NCBI RefSeq assembly: GCF_000708715.2
Contig: NZ_JENB01000055.1
Coordinates: 1-33,642 of the forward strand
Direction: 5' to 3'
Length of the DNA: 33,642 nucleotides
DNA from: Pseudomonas putida W15Oct28
GTDB lineage: Bacteria; Pseudomonadota; Gammaproteobacteria; Pseudomonadales; Pseudomonadaceae
In this document: in pieces, positions 22,186 through 29,660 of the stretch
How positions within the stretch are numbered: the stretch's first letter is position 1
How the letters are laid out: every line of letters begins with the position of its first letter
The notes under the pieces: generated by a model
Databases searched by the model: none
What the model saw: only the letters and a program-made list of their open reading frames with translations
What the model was told of the DNA's origin: nothing
Position numbers and translations under genes: made by a program

Positions 22186-23157
22186 ATGACCTTCAAACGC
22201 AAGCTGCTCCTTGCCGCACTCCCCTTTGCCTTCAGCCTGTCCATGCCCGCCTCGGCACTGGACATCAAGTTCGCCGAAATCCATCCGGCAGGCTACCCGA
22301 CCGTGGTCGCCGAACAGAACATGGGCAAAAAGCTCGAGCAGGCCAGCAACGGCGACATCACCTTCAAGATGTTCGCCGGTGGTGTGCTGGGCTCGGAAAA
22401 GGAAGTGATCGAACAGACGCAGATCGGTGCCGTGCAGATGACCCGCGTCAGCCTGGGGATCGTCGGCCCGGTGGTGCCGGACGTGAACGTGTTCAACATG
22501 CCGTTCGTGTTCCGTGACCATGACCACATGCGCAAGATCATCGACGGCGAGATCGGCCAGGAGATCCTCGACAAGATCACCAATTCCGATTTCAACCTGG
22601 TGGCCCTGGCCTGGATGGACGGCGGCTCGCGTAGCATCTACACGAAAAAGCCGGTACGCAGCCTGGAGGACCTCAAGGGCATGAAGATTCGCGTGCAGGG
22701 CAACCCGCTGTTCATCGACATGATGAACGCCATGGGCGGCAACGGCATCGCCATGGACACCGGGGAAATCTTCAGCGCCCTGCAGACGGGCGTGATCGAT
22801 GGCGCCGAGAACAACCCGCCTACCCTGCTTGAGCACAACCACTTCCAGAGCGCCAAGTACTACACCCTGACCGGCCACCTGATCCTGCCGGAACCCGTAG
22901 TAATGTCCAAGACCACCTGGAACAAGCTCAGCCCCGAGCAGCAGGCGATGGTCAAGAAGGTCGCGCGTGAAGCGCAGATGGAAGAACGCACGCTGTGGGA
23001 CGCCAAGTCCGCCGCCAGTGAAGAGAAACTCAAGGCCGCGGGTGTCGAGTTCATCAGCGTGGACAAGAAGCCGTTCTACGACGCCACCGCCTCGGTACGT
23101 GAGAAATACGGCGCGCAGTATGCCGACTTGATGAAGCGCATCGACGCCGTCCAGTAA
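22186..23157 (+). CDS. TRAP transporter substrate-binding protein (DctP family)
   Basis: A 323-residue periplasmic binding protein. The signal peptide is MTFKRKLLLAALPFAFSLSMPASA, with cleavage before LDIKFAEIH. The DctP fold is shown by GYPTVVAEQNMGKKLEQASNGDITFKMFAGGVLGSEKEVIEQTQIGAVQM, the MKIRVQGNPLFIDMM segment with the conserved Arg that binds a carboxylate, and FSALQTGVIDGAENN. TRAP systems take up carboxylates using the Na+ gradient; with udh and lactonase in the operon, uronate is the most likely ligand. GGAG precedes the ATG by 8 bases, and the leader has AATAAAAA (22163-22170), a candidate Hfq/Crc site. It works with the two membrane subunits that follow. Confidence 0.93.
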   Translation: MTFKRKLLLAALPFAFSLSMPASALDIKFAEIHPAGYPTVVAEQNMGKKLEQASNGDITFKMFAGGVLGSEKEVIEQTQIGAVQMTRVSLGIVGPVVPDVNVFNMPFVFRDHDHMRKIIDGEIGQEILDKITNSDFNLVALAWMDGGSRSIYTKKPVRSLEDLKGMKIRVQGNPLFIDMMNAMGGNGIAMDTGEIFSALQTGVIDGAENNPPTLLEHNHFQSAKYYTLTGHLILPEPVVMSKTTWNKLSPEQQAMVKKVAREAQMEERTLWDAKSAASEEKLKAAGVEFISVDKKPFYDATASVREKYGAQYADLMKRIDAVQ

Positions 23158-23217
23158 CTGCGGCCCCTTCCTGAACGACCTCGGCAGTGCGGCGCCCGTC
23201 GCCCTGCCGCTTTGGTG

Positions 23218-23751
23218 ATGCCCATGAAAAACCTTTTCCTGCGTGCGAACGACACCCTGTACCGCGGCTGCATCTGGATCGCCGGCCTGTCGATCCTGAC
23301 CATGTCGCTGATCATCCCCTGGGGCATCTTCGCCCGCTACGTGCTCGGCACCGGCGCCAGCTGGCCGGAGCCGGTGGCCATCCTGCTGATGGTGGTGTTC
23401 ACCTTCGTCGGCGCCGCCGCCAGCTACCGGGCCGGGGCACACATGGCCGTGGCAATGATTACCGACCGCCTGCCCCCCCTGCAGCGCCAGCTGGTGGCGC
23501 TACTGGTGCAGGTACTGATGATTCTGGTGTGCGTGTTCATGACCTACTACGGCACCAAGTTGTGCATCACCACCTGGAACCAGTTTCTGGCATCCCTGCC
23601 GGGTGTGCGGGTGGGCATGACCTATGCGCCGATCCCGATCGGTGGCGTGCTGACCCTGGTCTTTGTGCTGGAAAAACTCCTGCTGGGCGACCAGAGCCAC
23701 CGCAAGGTGGTGCGTTTCGACCATGTAGAAGAAAGCGAAGGAGCGGCATAA
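23218..23751 (+). CDS. TRAP transporter small permease (DctQ family)
   Basis: About 177 residues with four transmembrane helices (roughly residues 18-40, 45-70, 85-110 and 130-155), the DctQ layout. The usual DctQ features are visible: the WGIFARYVLGTGASWPEPVAILLMVVFTFVGAAASYRAGAHMAVAM segment between helices 1 and 3. It forms a complex with DctM in the inner membrane. The start is not certain: ATG at 23218 and at 23224 are both possible, and TTG/GTG codons also precede; no clear ribosome-binding site is seen. The stop at 23749-23751 is directly followed by the dctM ATG, so translation is probably coupled. Confidence 0.88.
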   Translation: MPMKNLFLRANDTLYRGCIWIAGLSILTMSLIIPWGIFARYVLGTGASWPEPVAILLMVVFTFVGAAASYRAGAHMAVAMITDRLPPLQRQLVALLVQVLMILVCVFMTYYGTKLCITTWNQFLASLPGVRVGMTYAPIPIGGVLTLVFVLEKLLLGDQSHRKVVRFDHVEESEGAA

Positions 23752-25032
23752 ATGGATGCGTTCATTCTGTTGGGCAGTTTCATCGCACTCATCCTGCTGG
23801 GCATGCCAGTAGCCTATGCCTTGGGCCTGTCGGCGCTGATCGGCGCCTGGTGGATCGACATCCCGCTCCAGGCGATGATGATCCAGGTGGCCAGTGGGGT
23901 TAACAAGTTCTCGTTGCTGGCCATTCCGTTCTTCGTACTGGCCGGCGCGATCATGGCCGAAGGCGGCATGTCTCGACGGCTGGTGGCCTTTGCCGGCGTG
24001 CTGGTGGGCTTCGTGCGCGGCGGGCTGTCGCTGGTCAACATCATGGCCTCGACCTTCTTCGGTGCGATTTCCGGCTCGTCGGTGGCCGACACCGCCTCGG
24101 TGGGCTCGGTGCTGATCCCGGAGATGGAGCGCAAAGGCTACCCGCGCGAGTTCTCCACCGCCGTGACCGTCAGTGGCTCGGTGCAAGCGCTGCTGACCCC
24201 GCCCAGCCACAACTCGGTGTTGTACTCGCTGGCGGCGGGCGGCACGGTATCCATTGCTTCGCTGTTCATGGCGGGTGTGATGCCCGGTTTGCTGCTGAGC
24301 GCGGTGATGATGGGCCTGTGCCTGATCTTCGCCAGGAAGCGCAACTACCCCAAGGGCGAAGTGATCCCGCTGCGCCAGGCGTTGAAAATTGCCGGTGAAG
24401 CGCTGTGGGGCCTGATGGCCATGGTCATCATCCTCGGCGGCATCCTGTCGGGTGTGTTCACCGCGACCGAATCGGCAGCCGTGGCGGTGGTGTGGTCATT
24501 CTTCGTGACCATGTTCATCTACCGCGACTACAAGTGGCGCGACCTGCCCAAGCTGATGCACCGCACGGTACGGACCATCTCCATTGTGATGATCCTGATC
24601 GGCTTTGCCGCCAGCTTCGGCTACGTGATGACGCTGATGCAGATCCCGTCGAAGATCACCACGGCGTTCCTGACCCTGTCGGACAACCGCTACGTGATCC
24701 TGATGTGCATCAACTTCATGCTGTTGCTGCTGGGCACGGTGATGGACATGGCGCCGCTGATCCTGATCCTCACGCCGATTCTGCTGCCGGTAATCAACGG
24801 TATCGGTGTGGACCCGGTGCACTTCGGCATGATCATGCTGGTGAACCTGGGGATCGGCTTGATCACTCCGCCGGTGGGCGCCGTACTGTTCGTGGGCTCG
24901 GCCATTGGCAAGGTGAGTATCGAGTCGACCGTGAAGGCGCTGCTGCCGTTCTACCTGGCGCTGTTCCTGGTGCTGATGGCGGTGACTTACATTCCGGCCA
25001 TCTCCCTGTGGCTGCCTAGCGTAGTGCTTTAA
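23752..25032 (+). CDS. TRAP transporter large permease (DctM family)
   Basis: A 426-residue polytopic membrane protein, the ion-coupled translocating subunit of the TRAP system. Conserved DctM stretches are LAIPFFVLAGAIMAEGGMSRRLVAFAGVLVG, MASTFFGAISGSSVADTASVGSVLIPEMERKGYPREFSTAV, and the later GTVMDMAPLILILTPILLPV and VNLGIGLITPPVGAVLFVG. The repeated inverted halves with P-P-S-H and T-P-P-V motifs are those lining the substrate and Na+ sites. ATG at 23752 begins exactly after the dctQ stop and is served by AAGGAG inside dctQ. It is the last gene of the udh operon before a REP pair. Confidence 0.95.
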   Translation: MDAFILLGSFIALILLGMPVAYALGLSALIGAWWIDIPLQAMMIQVASGVNKFSLLAIPFFVLAGAIMAEGGMSRRLVAFAGVLVGFVRGGLSLVNIMASTFFGAISGSSVADTASVGSVLIPEMERKGYPREFSTAVTVSGSVQALLTPPSHNSVLYSLAAGGTVSIASLFMAGVMPGLLLSAVMMGLCLIFARKRNYPKGEVIPLRQALKIAGEALWGLMAMVIILGGILSGVFTATESAAVAVVWSFFVTMFIYRDYKWRDLPKLMHRTVRTISIVMILIGFAASFGYVMTLMQIPSKITTAFLTLSDNRYVILMCINFMLLLLGTVMDMAPLILILTPILLPVINGIGVDPVHFGMIMLVNLGIGLITPPVGAVLFVGSAIGKVSIESTVKALLPFYLALFLVLMAVTYIPAISLWLPSVVL

Positions 25033-25040
25033 CTGAAATC

Positions 25041-25160
25041 GGGGGCCGCCTTGCGGCCCATCGCAGGCAAGCCAGCTCCCACAGGGACCGCGCAAGGCTC
25101 GAAGGCTGCGCCATCCATGTGGGAGCTGGCTTGCCTGCGATGGGCTGCAAAGCAGCCCCC
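25041..25160. repeat. Inverted REP pair (GCAAGCCAGC type)
   Basis: Units CATCGCAGGCAAGCCAGCTC and the inverse GAGCTGGCTTGCCTGCGATG, with GGGGGCCGC/GCAGCCCCC outer arms. It follows dctM and may end the udh operon. Confidence 0.92.
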
Positions 25161-25189
25161 TTGGCCCTACCTGCAAATGGATCCTGCAC

Positions 25190-26113
25190 ATGGCTGTCCC
25201 CTCCTCTGCTGCTCCCCTGTTCCCGCGCAAACTGGCAATCGCCCTGCTCGCCCTGCTGGCTTGCTCATTCGCTGGCAACCACATCGCCGCGCGCATCGCC
25301 TTCGATGACGGCACCGGCGTGCTGCTGGCGATTCTCTGCCGTTCTGGCATCACCTTGCTGGTGCTGGCCTGCCTGCTGTTATGGCAACGCCAGGCGCTGG
25401 GCCTGCCTGCAGGCACCCGGCGCTGGCAGCTGCTGCTCGGCCTGCTGATCGCCACCCAAAGCCTGTGCCTGTACTCGGCGGTGGCGCGCATTCCGGTGGC
25501 CCTGGCGCTGCTGGTGGGCAACACCTTCCCGATGCTGCTGGCGCTGCTCACCTGGGCGCTGGGTGGCGCACGCCCCACCGGCCGCACCGTGCTGTTCATG
25601 GGCCTGATCCTGTGCGGCCTGGTGCTGGCGCTGGATGTGCCGGCACGCCTGGCCGACAGTGGCGCGGCCAACCCGCACTGGGCGCTAGGGGTAAGCCTGG
25701 CCTTCGGCGCTGCCTGTGCCTTCGCCTGCGCCTTGTGGATCACCGACCACAAATTGGCTGCCGTGCGCGGCCCTGTACGCAGCCTGCTGACGTTGCTGAT
25801 CGTGTTCTCCAGCATGCTGGTTGCAGGCGCAAGCGGCGTGATGCCGTCCGGTTTGTCACTGCCCGGCAGCAGCGCTGGCTGGGTAGCCTTGGCCAGCCTG
25901 GTGGTGCTGTATGGCCTGGCCTTCACCTTGCTGTTCGTGTGTGTGCCACGGCTGAACATGGCGCAGAACGCACCGGTGATGAACGTCGAACCCATCGCCA
26001 CGCTGCTGCTGGGCTGGGCCCTGCTCGGTCAGCAGCTCGGCACCCTGCAATTACTCGGCGGCGCCGTGGTGGTGTGCGGCATCGTGCTGCTCACCTACCG
26101 TCGGGCCAGTTGA
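25190..26113 (+). CDS. EamA-family (DMT) transporter
   Basis: A 307-residue protein with about ten hydrophobic segments in two similar halves, the layout of EamA drug/metabolite transporters. The first half shows FAGNHIAARIAFDDGTGVLLAILCRSGITLLVL and ATQSLCLYSAVARIPVALALLVGNTFPMLLALLTWAL. The second has VLYGLAFTLLFVCVPRLNMAQNAPVMNVEPIATLLLGWALLGQQL, the usual conserved end. These proteins export or import small polar metabolites; the substrate cannot be read. It is on the same strand as the udh operon but separated by a REP pair, so may be transcribed separately. The start at 25190 lacks a clear ribosome-binding site. The epimerase-like gene follows 24 bp later, so those two probably form an operon. 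Confidence 0.85.
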   Translation: MAVPSSAAPLFPRKLAIALLALLACSFAGNHIAARIAFDDGTGVLLAILCRSGITLLVLACLLLWQRQALGLPAGTRRWQLLLGLLIATQSLCLYSAVARIPVALALLVGNTFPMLLALLTWALGGARPTGRTVLFMGLILCGLVLALDVPARLADSGAANPHWALGVSLAFGAACAFACALWITDHKLAAVRGPVRSLLTLLIVFSSMLVAGASGVMPSGLSLPGSSAGWVALASLVVLYGLAFTLLFVCVPRLNMAQNAPVMNVEPIATLLLGWALLGQQLGTLQLLGGAVVVCGIVLLTYRRAS

Positions 26114-26137
26114 TTGTTCATGTGAAAGGAGCCTTGA

Positions 26138-27007
26138 ATGGCTGTGACCGAATTGCACCTGCAAGACCGCCTGACCCGCCTGAGCCTGGCGCCGGAACTG
26201 GGCGCCAGCCTGGTCAACTGGGAAGTGAAAGCGACCGGGCAAGCGCTGCTGCGCCATTCTGACCCGGCCGCGCTGGCCAGTGGTACGCCCCGACGCCTGG
26301 CCTGTTACCCACTGGCGCCATGGTCCAACCGTATTGCCGAGGGGGGCTTTGCCCGGCCGGAAGGGTGGCAGGCGCTGGCGCCCAATACCGCGCACGGCCC
26401 CTACCCGATTCATGGCAGCGCCTGGCAGCAGGCCTGGCAGGTGGAGCACCACAGCGAGCGACGCGCGCGCCTGACGCTGCACAGTGAAGTGCCGTTTGCC
26501 TACCAGGCCATACTGGATGTGCACTTGCATGAGGGGTGCCTGAACCTGGACCTGCATGTGACACACCTGGATGAGCCGGCTACCTGGTATGGGTTGGGCT
26601 TGCATCCCTACTTCCCGCGTTATCCCGATACCAGGCTGTACGCAGTGGCGCGCAAGGTATGGCTGGCCGAGGATGGGCGGTTGCCGTCTTACCTGGCCGA
26701 GGTGCCTGAGCAGTGGTGTTTCAATACCATTGGGCATTTGCCAGAGACGGTAGTCGACCATGCCTTCAGTGGCTGGCCGGGGGAATGCGTGATCGAGCAG
26801 CCTGGTGCCGGGTACCGGCTGGCGTGCAGTGCCAGCGGGGCCGAGCACTACTTGCTGTTTTGTCCGCAGGGGCAAGACTTTTTCTGCTTTGAGCCGGTGA
26901 GCCACCCGGTCAATGCGCATCACCTGCCGGGGCGACCGGGGTTGCGTCTGTTGAAGCGGGGGGAAGCGATGAACCTGGGGTTCAGGATGCAGTATCAGGC
27001 GTTGTAA
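26138..27007 (+). CDS. Aldose 1-epimerase (GalM-like) family protein
   Basis: A 289-residue beta-sandwich mutarotase-type protein. Family residues are visible: ACYPLAPWSNRIAEGGF (substrate-binding Asn and Arg), GPYPIHGSAWQQAW (first His), TWYGLGLHPYFPR (general-acid His) and FFCFEPVSHPVNAHH (catalytic Glu). It would convert alpha and beta anomers of a hexose or uronate; beside uronate dehydrogenase, which prefers the beta-pyranose form, a mutarotase for uronates would be useful, but this is inference. AAGGAG precedes the ATG by 8 bases. It ends against an inverted REP pair and converges with the MFS gene. Confidence 0.85.
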   Translation: MAVTELHLQDRLTRLSLAPELGASLVNWEVKATGQALLRHSDPAALASGTPRRLACYPLAPWSNRIAEGGFARPEGWQALAPNTAHGPYPIHGSAWQQAWQVEHHSERRARLTLHSEVPFAYQAILDVHLHEGCLNLDLHVTHLDEPATWYGLGLHPYFPRYPDTRLYAVARKVWLAEDGRLPSYLAEVPEQWCFNTIGHLPETVVDHAFSGWPGECVIEQPGAGYRLACSASGAEHYLLFCPQGQDFFCFEPVSHPVNAHHLPGRPGLRLLKRGEAMNLGFRMQYQAL

Positions 27008-27024
27008 TTGCGTTGCCTGAAACA

Positions 27025-27126
27025 GGGGCTGCTGCGCAGCCCATCGCGACACGAGGCCGCTCCTACAGAAGAGACGCGATTCCCTGTAGGAACGGCCTTG
27101 TGTCGCGATGGGCCGCAAAGCGGCCC
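27025..27126. repeat. Inverted REP pair between convergent genes
   Basis: Units CATCGCGACACGAGGCCGCT and the inverse (AACGGCCTTGTGTCGCGATG), with GGGGCTGCTGCGCAGCCC and GGGCCGCAAAGCGGCCCC arms. It may end both the epimerase and the MFS transcript. Confidence 0.9.
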
Positions 27127-27140
27127 CAAATTCTCAAGCC

Positions 27141-28436
27141 TTATGCAAGTACCTCGGTCGAGCTCGCCATTGGCTTGACGGAAGACTCACCCCGCACCTC
27201 CCGCGCCACCTTCCACACCAGCACCGCTGCGACGATATCGAACGCTGCCAGCACCACGAACAGCGGGCTGTAGCCAATCTGCGTAACCAGCACCCCGAAC
27301 ACCAAGGTAAACGCCGCTGCCCCAAGGTATCCGCACATGCCGCCCATGCCGGTCGCCGTGGCCACCTGGTCCTTGCTGAACGAGTCCGAAGTGATGGAGT
27401 ACAGCGCCCCCGACAACGTCTGGTGGGCGAACCCGCCAATGCACAGCAGCAGGATCGCCGTATACGGGCTTTCCACCAGGCCAATGCAGGCTGGGCCGAT
27501 CATGCAACTGGCACCGAACACCAGCACCATCTTGCGCGAAGTGAACAGCGACACCTTGAAGTAACGGTGGAACAGCGGGCTGAGGTAGCCGCCCAACACA
27601 CAACCGATGTCGGCAGCCAGGAACGGCAGCCAGGCGAACATCGCGACTTCCTTGATGTTCATGTGCCGCTCGGTCATCAGGTACAGCGGAATCCAGGCGT
27701 TGAAGGTTTGCCAGGCCGGCTCGGAGAGAATCCGCGCCGAAGCGATGGCGTAGAAGTTACGGGCCTTGAAGATGCGCTTCCACGCACCTTTCTCGCGGCT
27801 GTCCTGTTTGAAGTGCGCTTCCTGGCCGGCCAGGATGTAGTCGCGCTCTTCATCACTCAGCCGCTTCTGGTCGCGCGGGTGCTTGTACAACAGCATCCAC
27901 AGCAGGGTCCAGACAATACCGGAGACGCCAACGATCACGAATGCCAGCTGCCAGCCACTGTGCAGGATCGCCCACACCACCAGTGGCGGCGCCAGCAAGG
28001 CGCCAAGCGACGAGCCGATGTTGAACCAGCCGATCGCCACCGAGCGCTCCTTGGCCGGGAACCACTCGGTGGTGGCCTTGACCCCGGCCGGCAAGCCTGC
28101 GGCTTCGGTCATGCCCAGCAGCCCTCGCATAAAGGCCATGCTCTGCCAGCCGGTGGCCAGGGCCGCGCCGGCGCAGGCCACCGACCAGGCCATGGCGAAC
28201 ACGGCAAAGCCCAGCTTGGTGCCGATGAAGTCGATGAACCAGCCGGCAACCGGCTGCATGAGGGCGTAGCACACCTGCCAACTGGCAACGATCTTGGCGT
28301 ATTGCTCGGTGCTGATGGAGAGGTCGGTCATCAAGGTGGGGGCGGCCACCGAGAGGGTGTTGCGGGCGAGGTAGTTGACGACGAGCCCGGCCGTGACAAG
28401 GCTGACCATCCACCAACGGATGCCTTTCATCTTCAT
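27141..28436 (-). CDS. MFS sugar-acid transporter (ACS family, ExuT/GudP-like)
   Basis: A 431-residue major facilitator of the anion:cation symporter group, which contains the hexuronate (ExuT), glucarate (GudP) and galactonate (DgoT) carriers. Twelve hydrophobic segments are visible. ACS signatures are the start IRWWMVSLVTAGLVVNYLARNTLSVAAP, the G-x-x-D motif between helices 2 and 3 (VAGWFIDFIGTKLGF), TEAAGLPAGVKATTEWFPAKERSVAIGWFNIGSSLG and ILSEPAWQTFNAWIPLYL. The ATG at 28436 has AGGTGATCC upstream; a second ATG at 28430 is possible. Sharing the GTTGTACGAC operator with udh makes hexuronate or aldarate the expected substrate. AACAAGAA upstream of the ribosome-binding site is a candidate Hfq/Crc site. 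Confidence 0.9.
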   Translation of the reverse strand: MKMKGIRWWMVSLVTAGLVVNYLARNTLSVAAPTLMTDLSISTEQYAKIVASWQVCYALMQPVAGWFIDFIGTKLGFAVFAMAWSVACAGAALATGWQSMAFMRGLLGMTEAAGLPAGVKATTEWFPAKERSVAIGWFNIGSSLGALLAPPLVVWAILHSGWQLAFVIVGVSGIVWTLLWMLLYKHPRDQKRLSDEERDYILAGQEAHFKQDSREKGAWKRIFKARNFYAIASARILSEPAWQTFNAWIPLYLMTERHMNIKEVAMFAWLPFLAADIGCVLGGYLSPLFHRYFKVSLFTSRKMVLVFGASCMIGPACIGLVESPYTAILLLCIGGFAHQTLSGALYSITSDSFSKDQVATATGMGGMCGYLGAAAFTLVFGVLVTQIGYSPLFVVLAAFDIVAAVLVWKVAREVRGESSVKPMASSTEVLA

Positions 28437-28540
28437 GGATCACCTGAATTTCTTGTTTTTAGAGTGGCGAGCAATTGGCCCAAACGCCGGCAGGGCTATT
28501 TGCGACAAATTGTTTCAGGCGAAAGATTGCCACGTCATAG

Positions 28541-28593
28541 GTCGTCGTACAACACTTATTATTTCTGGATGTTTCCCCTTTCGTTGTACGATC
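28541..28593 (-). promoter_or_regulatory. MFS promoter region with GntR-type operator
   Basis: On the minus strand GTTGTACGACGAC (28553-28541) contains TTGTACGACGA, again a perfect TNGTNNNACNA match. A TAATAA possible -10 lies at 28561-28556, 2 bp upstream. A second, partial site GTTGTACGAT is at 28583-28592 on the plus strand. All lie in the 157-bp gap between the LysR stop and the MFS start. Confidence 0.7.
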
Positions 28594-29490
28594 TCAATCC
28601 AACTGCTGCGCCCGCAGTGCCTGTGCCAGCATGTCGATGAAGGCCCTGACCTTGGCCGAGCCGTACTTGCTTTCGCGGTGCAACACATGAATGGGCCAGG
28701 GCGCCTCTTCGTACTCGGCCAAAATCACCTCCAACTGCCCACTGGCCAGCTCATCTGCCACCTGGTACGACAACAGGCGGGCAATCCCCAGTCCGCCAGT
28801 GGCGGCAGCGATAGCCCCGTCATTGCTGGTCACCGTCAGGCGCGGCTTCATGCGCACCAGGGTTGGTTCTTCTGTCACCCCAAAGCGCCAACCGGCACGG
28901 GGCGAGAGGTTGGTGGTACCGATCACCGCATGGTCGGCCAGGTCCGAGGGATGCTTCGGCACGCCATGGCGCGCCAGGTACTCGGGGGAGGCACACAACA
29001 TGCGCCGCACCCTGCCGACCCGCAACGCCTTCAACCCGGAGTCGGGCAGCGGGCCGATGCGCACGGCCACGTCCATGCCCTCCTCGACCATGTTCACCAC
29101 GCGGTCGAGAAAGTAGGCGGACACATCGACTTCTGGGTACTGCTGCAGGTAGCGGACGATGCACGGCATGACGAATTTCTTGCCGAACAGAATCGGCGCG
29201 GTCACTGCCAGCTCGCCTTTGGGGGTGGCGTTGATGCCGGCAGCCGCTTCGTTGGCCTCGTGGATGCTGGCGAGTATATGCCGGGTGTCTTCCAGGTAGC
29301 GGCCGCCGGCTTCGGTCAGGCGCACGCTGCGGGTGGTGCGCAGCAGCAGCTTGACCCCGAGCTGGTCCTCCAGGGCGCTGACGGCCCGGGTGACCGCCGC
29401 CGGGGAAATGTCCAGGCGGCGGGCGGCAGCGGCAAAGCTTTCCAGCTCACCTACGGCGACGAACACCTTCATCAGGTGGATCTGGTCCAT
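28594..29490 (-). CDS. LysR-family transcriptional regulator
   Basis: A 298-residue regulator. The N-terminal winged helix-turn-helix is MDQIHLMKVFVAVGELESFAAAARRLDISPAAVTRAVSALEDQLGVKLLLRTTRSVRLTEAG (residues 1-62), ideal for LysR. The rest is the periplasmic-binding-like effector domain with FGKKFVMPCIVRYLQQYPEVDVSAYFLDR and GGLGIARLLSYQVADELASGQLEVILAEYEEAPWPIHVLH, which resembles the LysR subgroup next to toxic-compound and GST genes. CAGGAG lies 5 bases upstream of ATG 29490. A start 5 codons upstream (29505) is possible. It is on the same strand as, and upstream of, the MFS gene, and it lies 170 bp beyond the end of the oxidoreductase operon. It is not divergent from any gene here, so its target is unclear. 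Confidence 0.88.
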   Translation of the reverse strand: MDQIHLMKVFVAVGELESFAAAARRLDISPAAVTRAVSALEDQLGVKLLLRTTRSVRLTEAGGRYLEDTRHILASIHEANEAAAGINATPKGELAVTAPILFGKKFVMPCIVRYLQQYPEVDVSAYFLDRVVNMVEEGMDVAVRIGPLPDSGLKALRVGRVRRMLCASPEYLARHGVPKHPSDLADHAVIGTTNLSPRAGWRFGVTEEPTLVRMKPRLTVTSNDGAIAAATGGLGIARLLSYQVADELASGQLEVILAEYEEAPWPIHVLHRESKYGSAKVRAFIDMLAQALRAQQLD

Positions 29491-29544
29491 GCGGGCTCCT
29501 GTCATCGGGGAGTGGGAATTATCGGATATCCAGCAGTTTTGTGC

Positions 29545-29657
29545 TGCCTGTACCGGCCTCATCGCCGGCAAGCCAGCTCCCACCTCGAGCGCATCGACCT
29601 CAAGGCATGTGCAATCCCTGTGGGAGCTGGCTTGCCGGCGATGAGGCCAGTGCAGGC
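29545..29657. repeat. Inverted REP pair (CCGGCAAGCCAGC type)
   Basis: CTCATCGCCGGCAAGCCAGC and its inverse GCTGGCTTGCCGGCGATGAG face each other within CTGTACCGGC.../...GGCCAGTGCAGG outer arms. It lies at the end of the oxidoreductase gene. Confidence 0.92.
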
Positions 29658-29660
29658 GTG

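Noticed and set aside
25041..25160. Large inverted repeats that could suggest an IS or a CRISPR array
   Set aside because: They are REP pairs: no transposase, no evenly spaced direct repeats with unique spacers.
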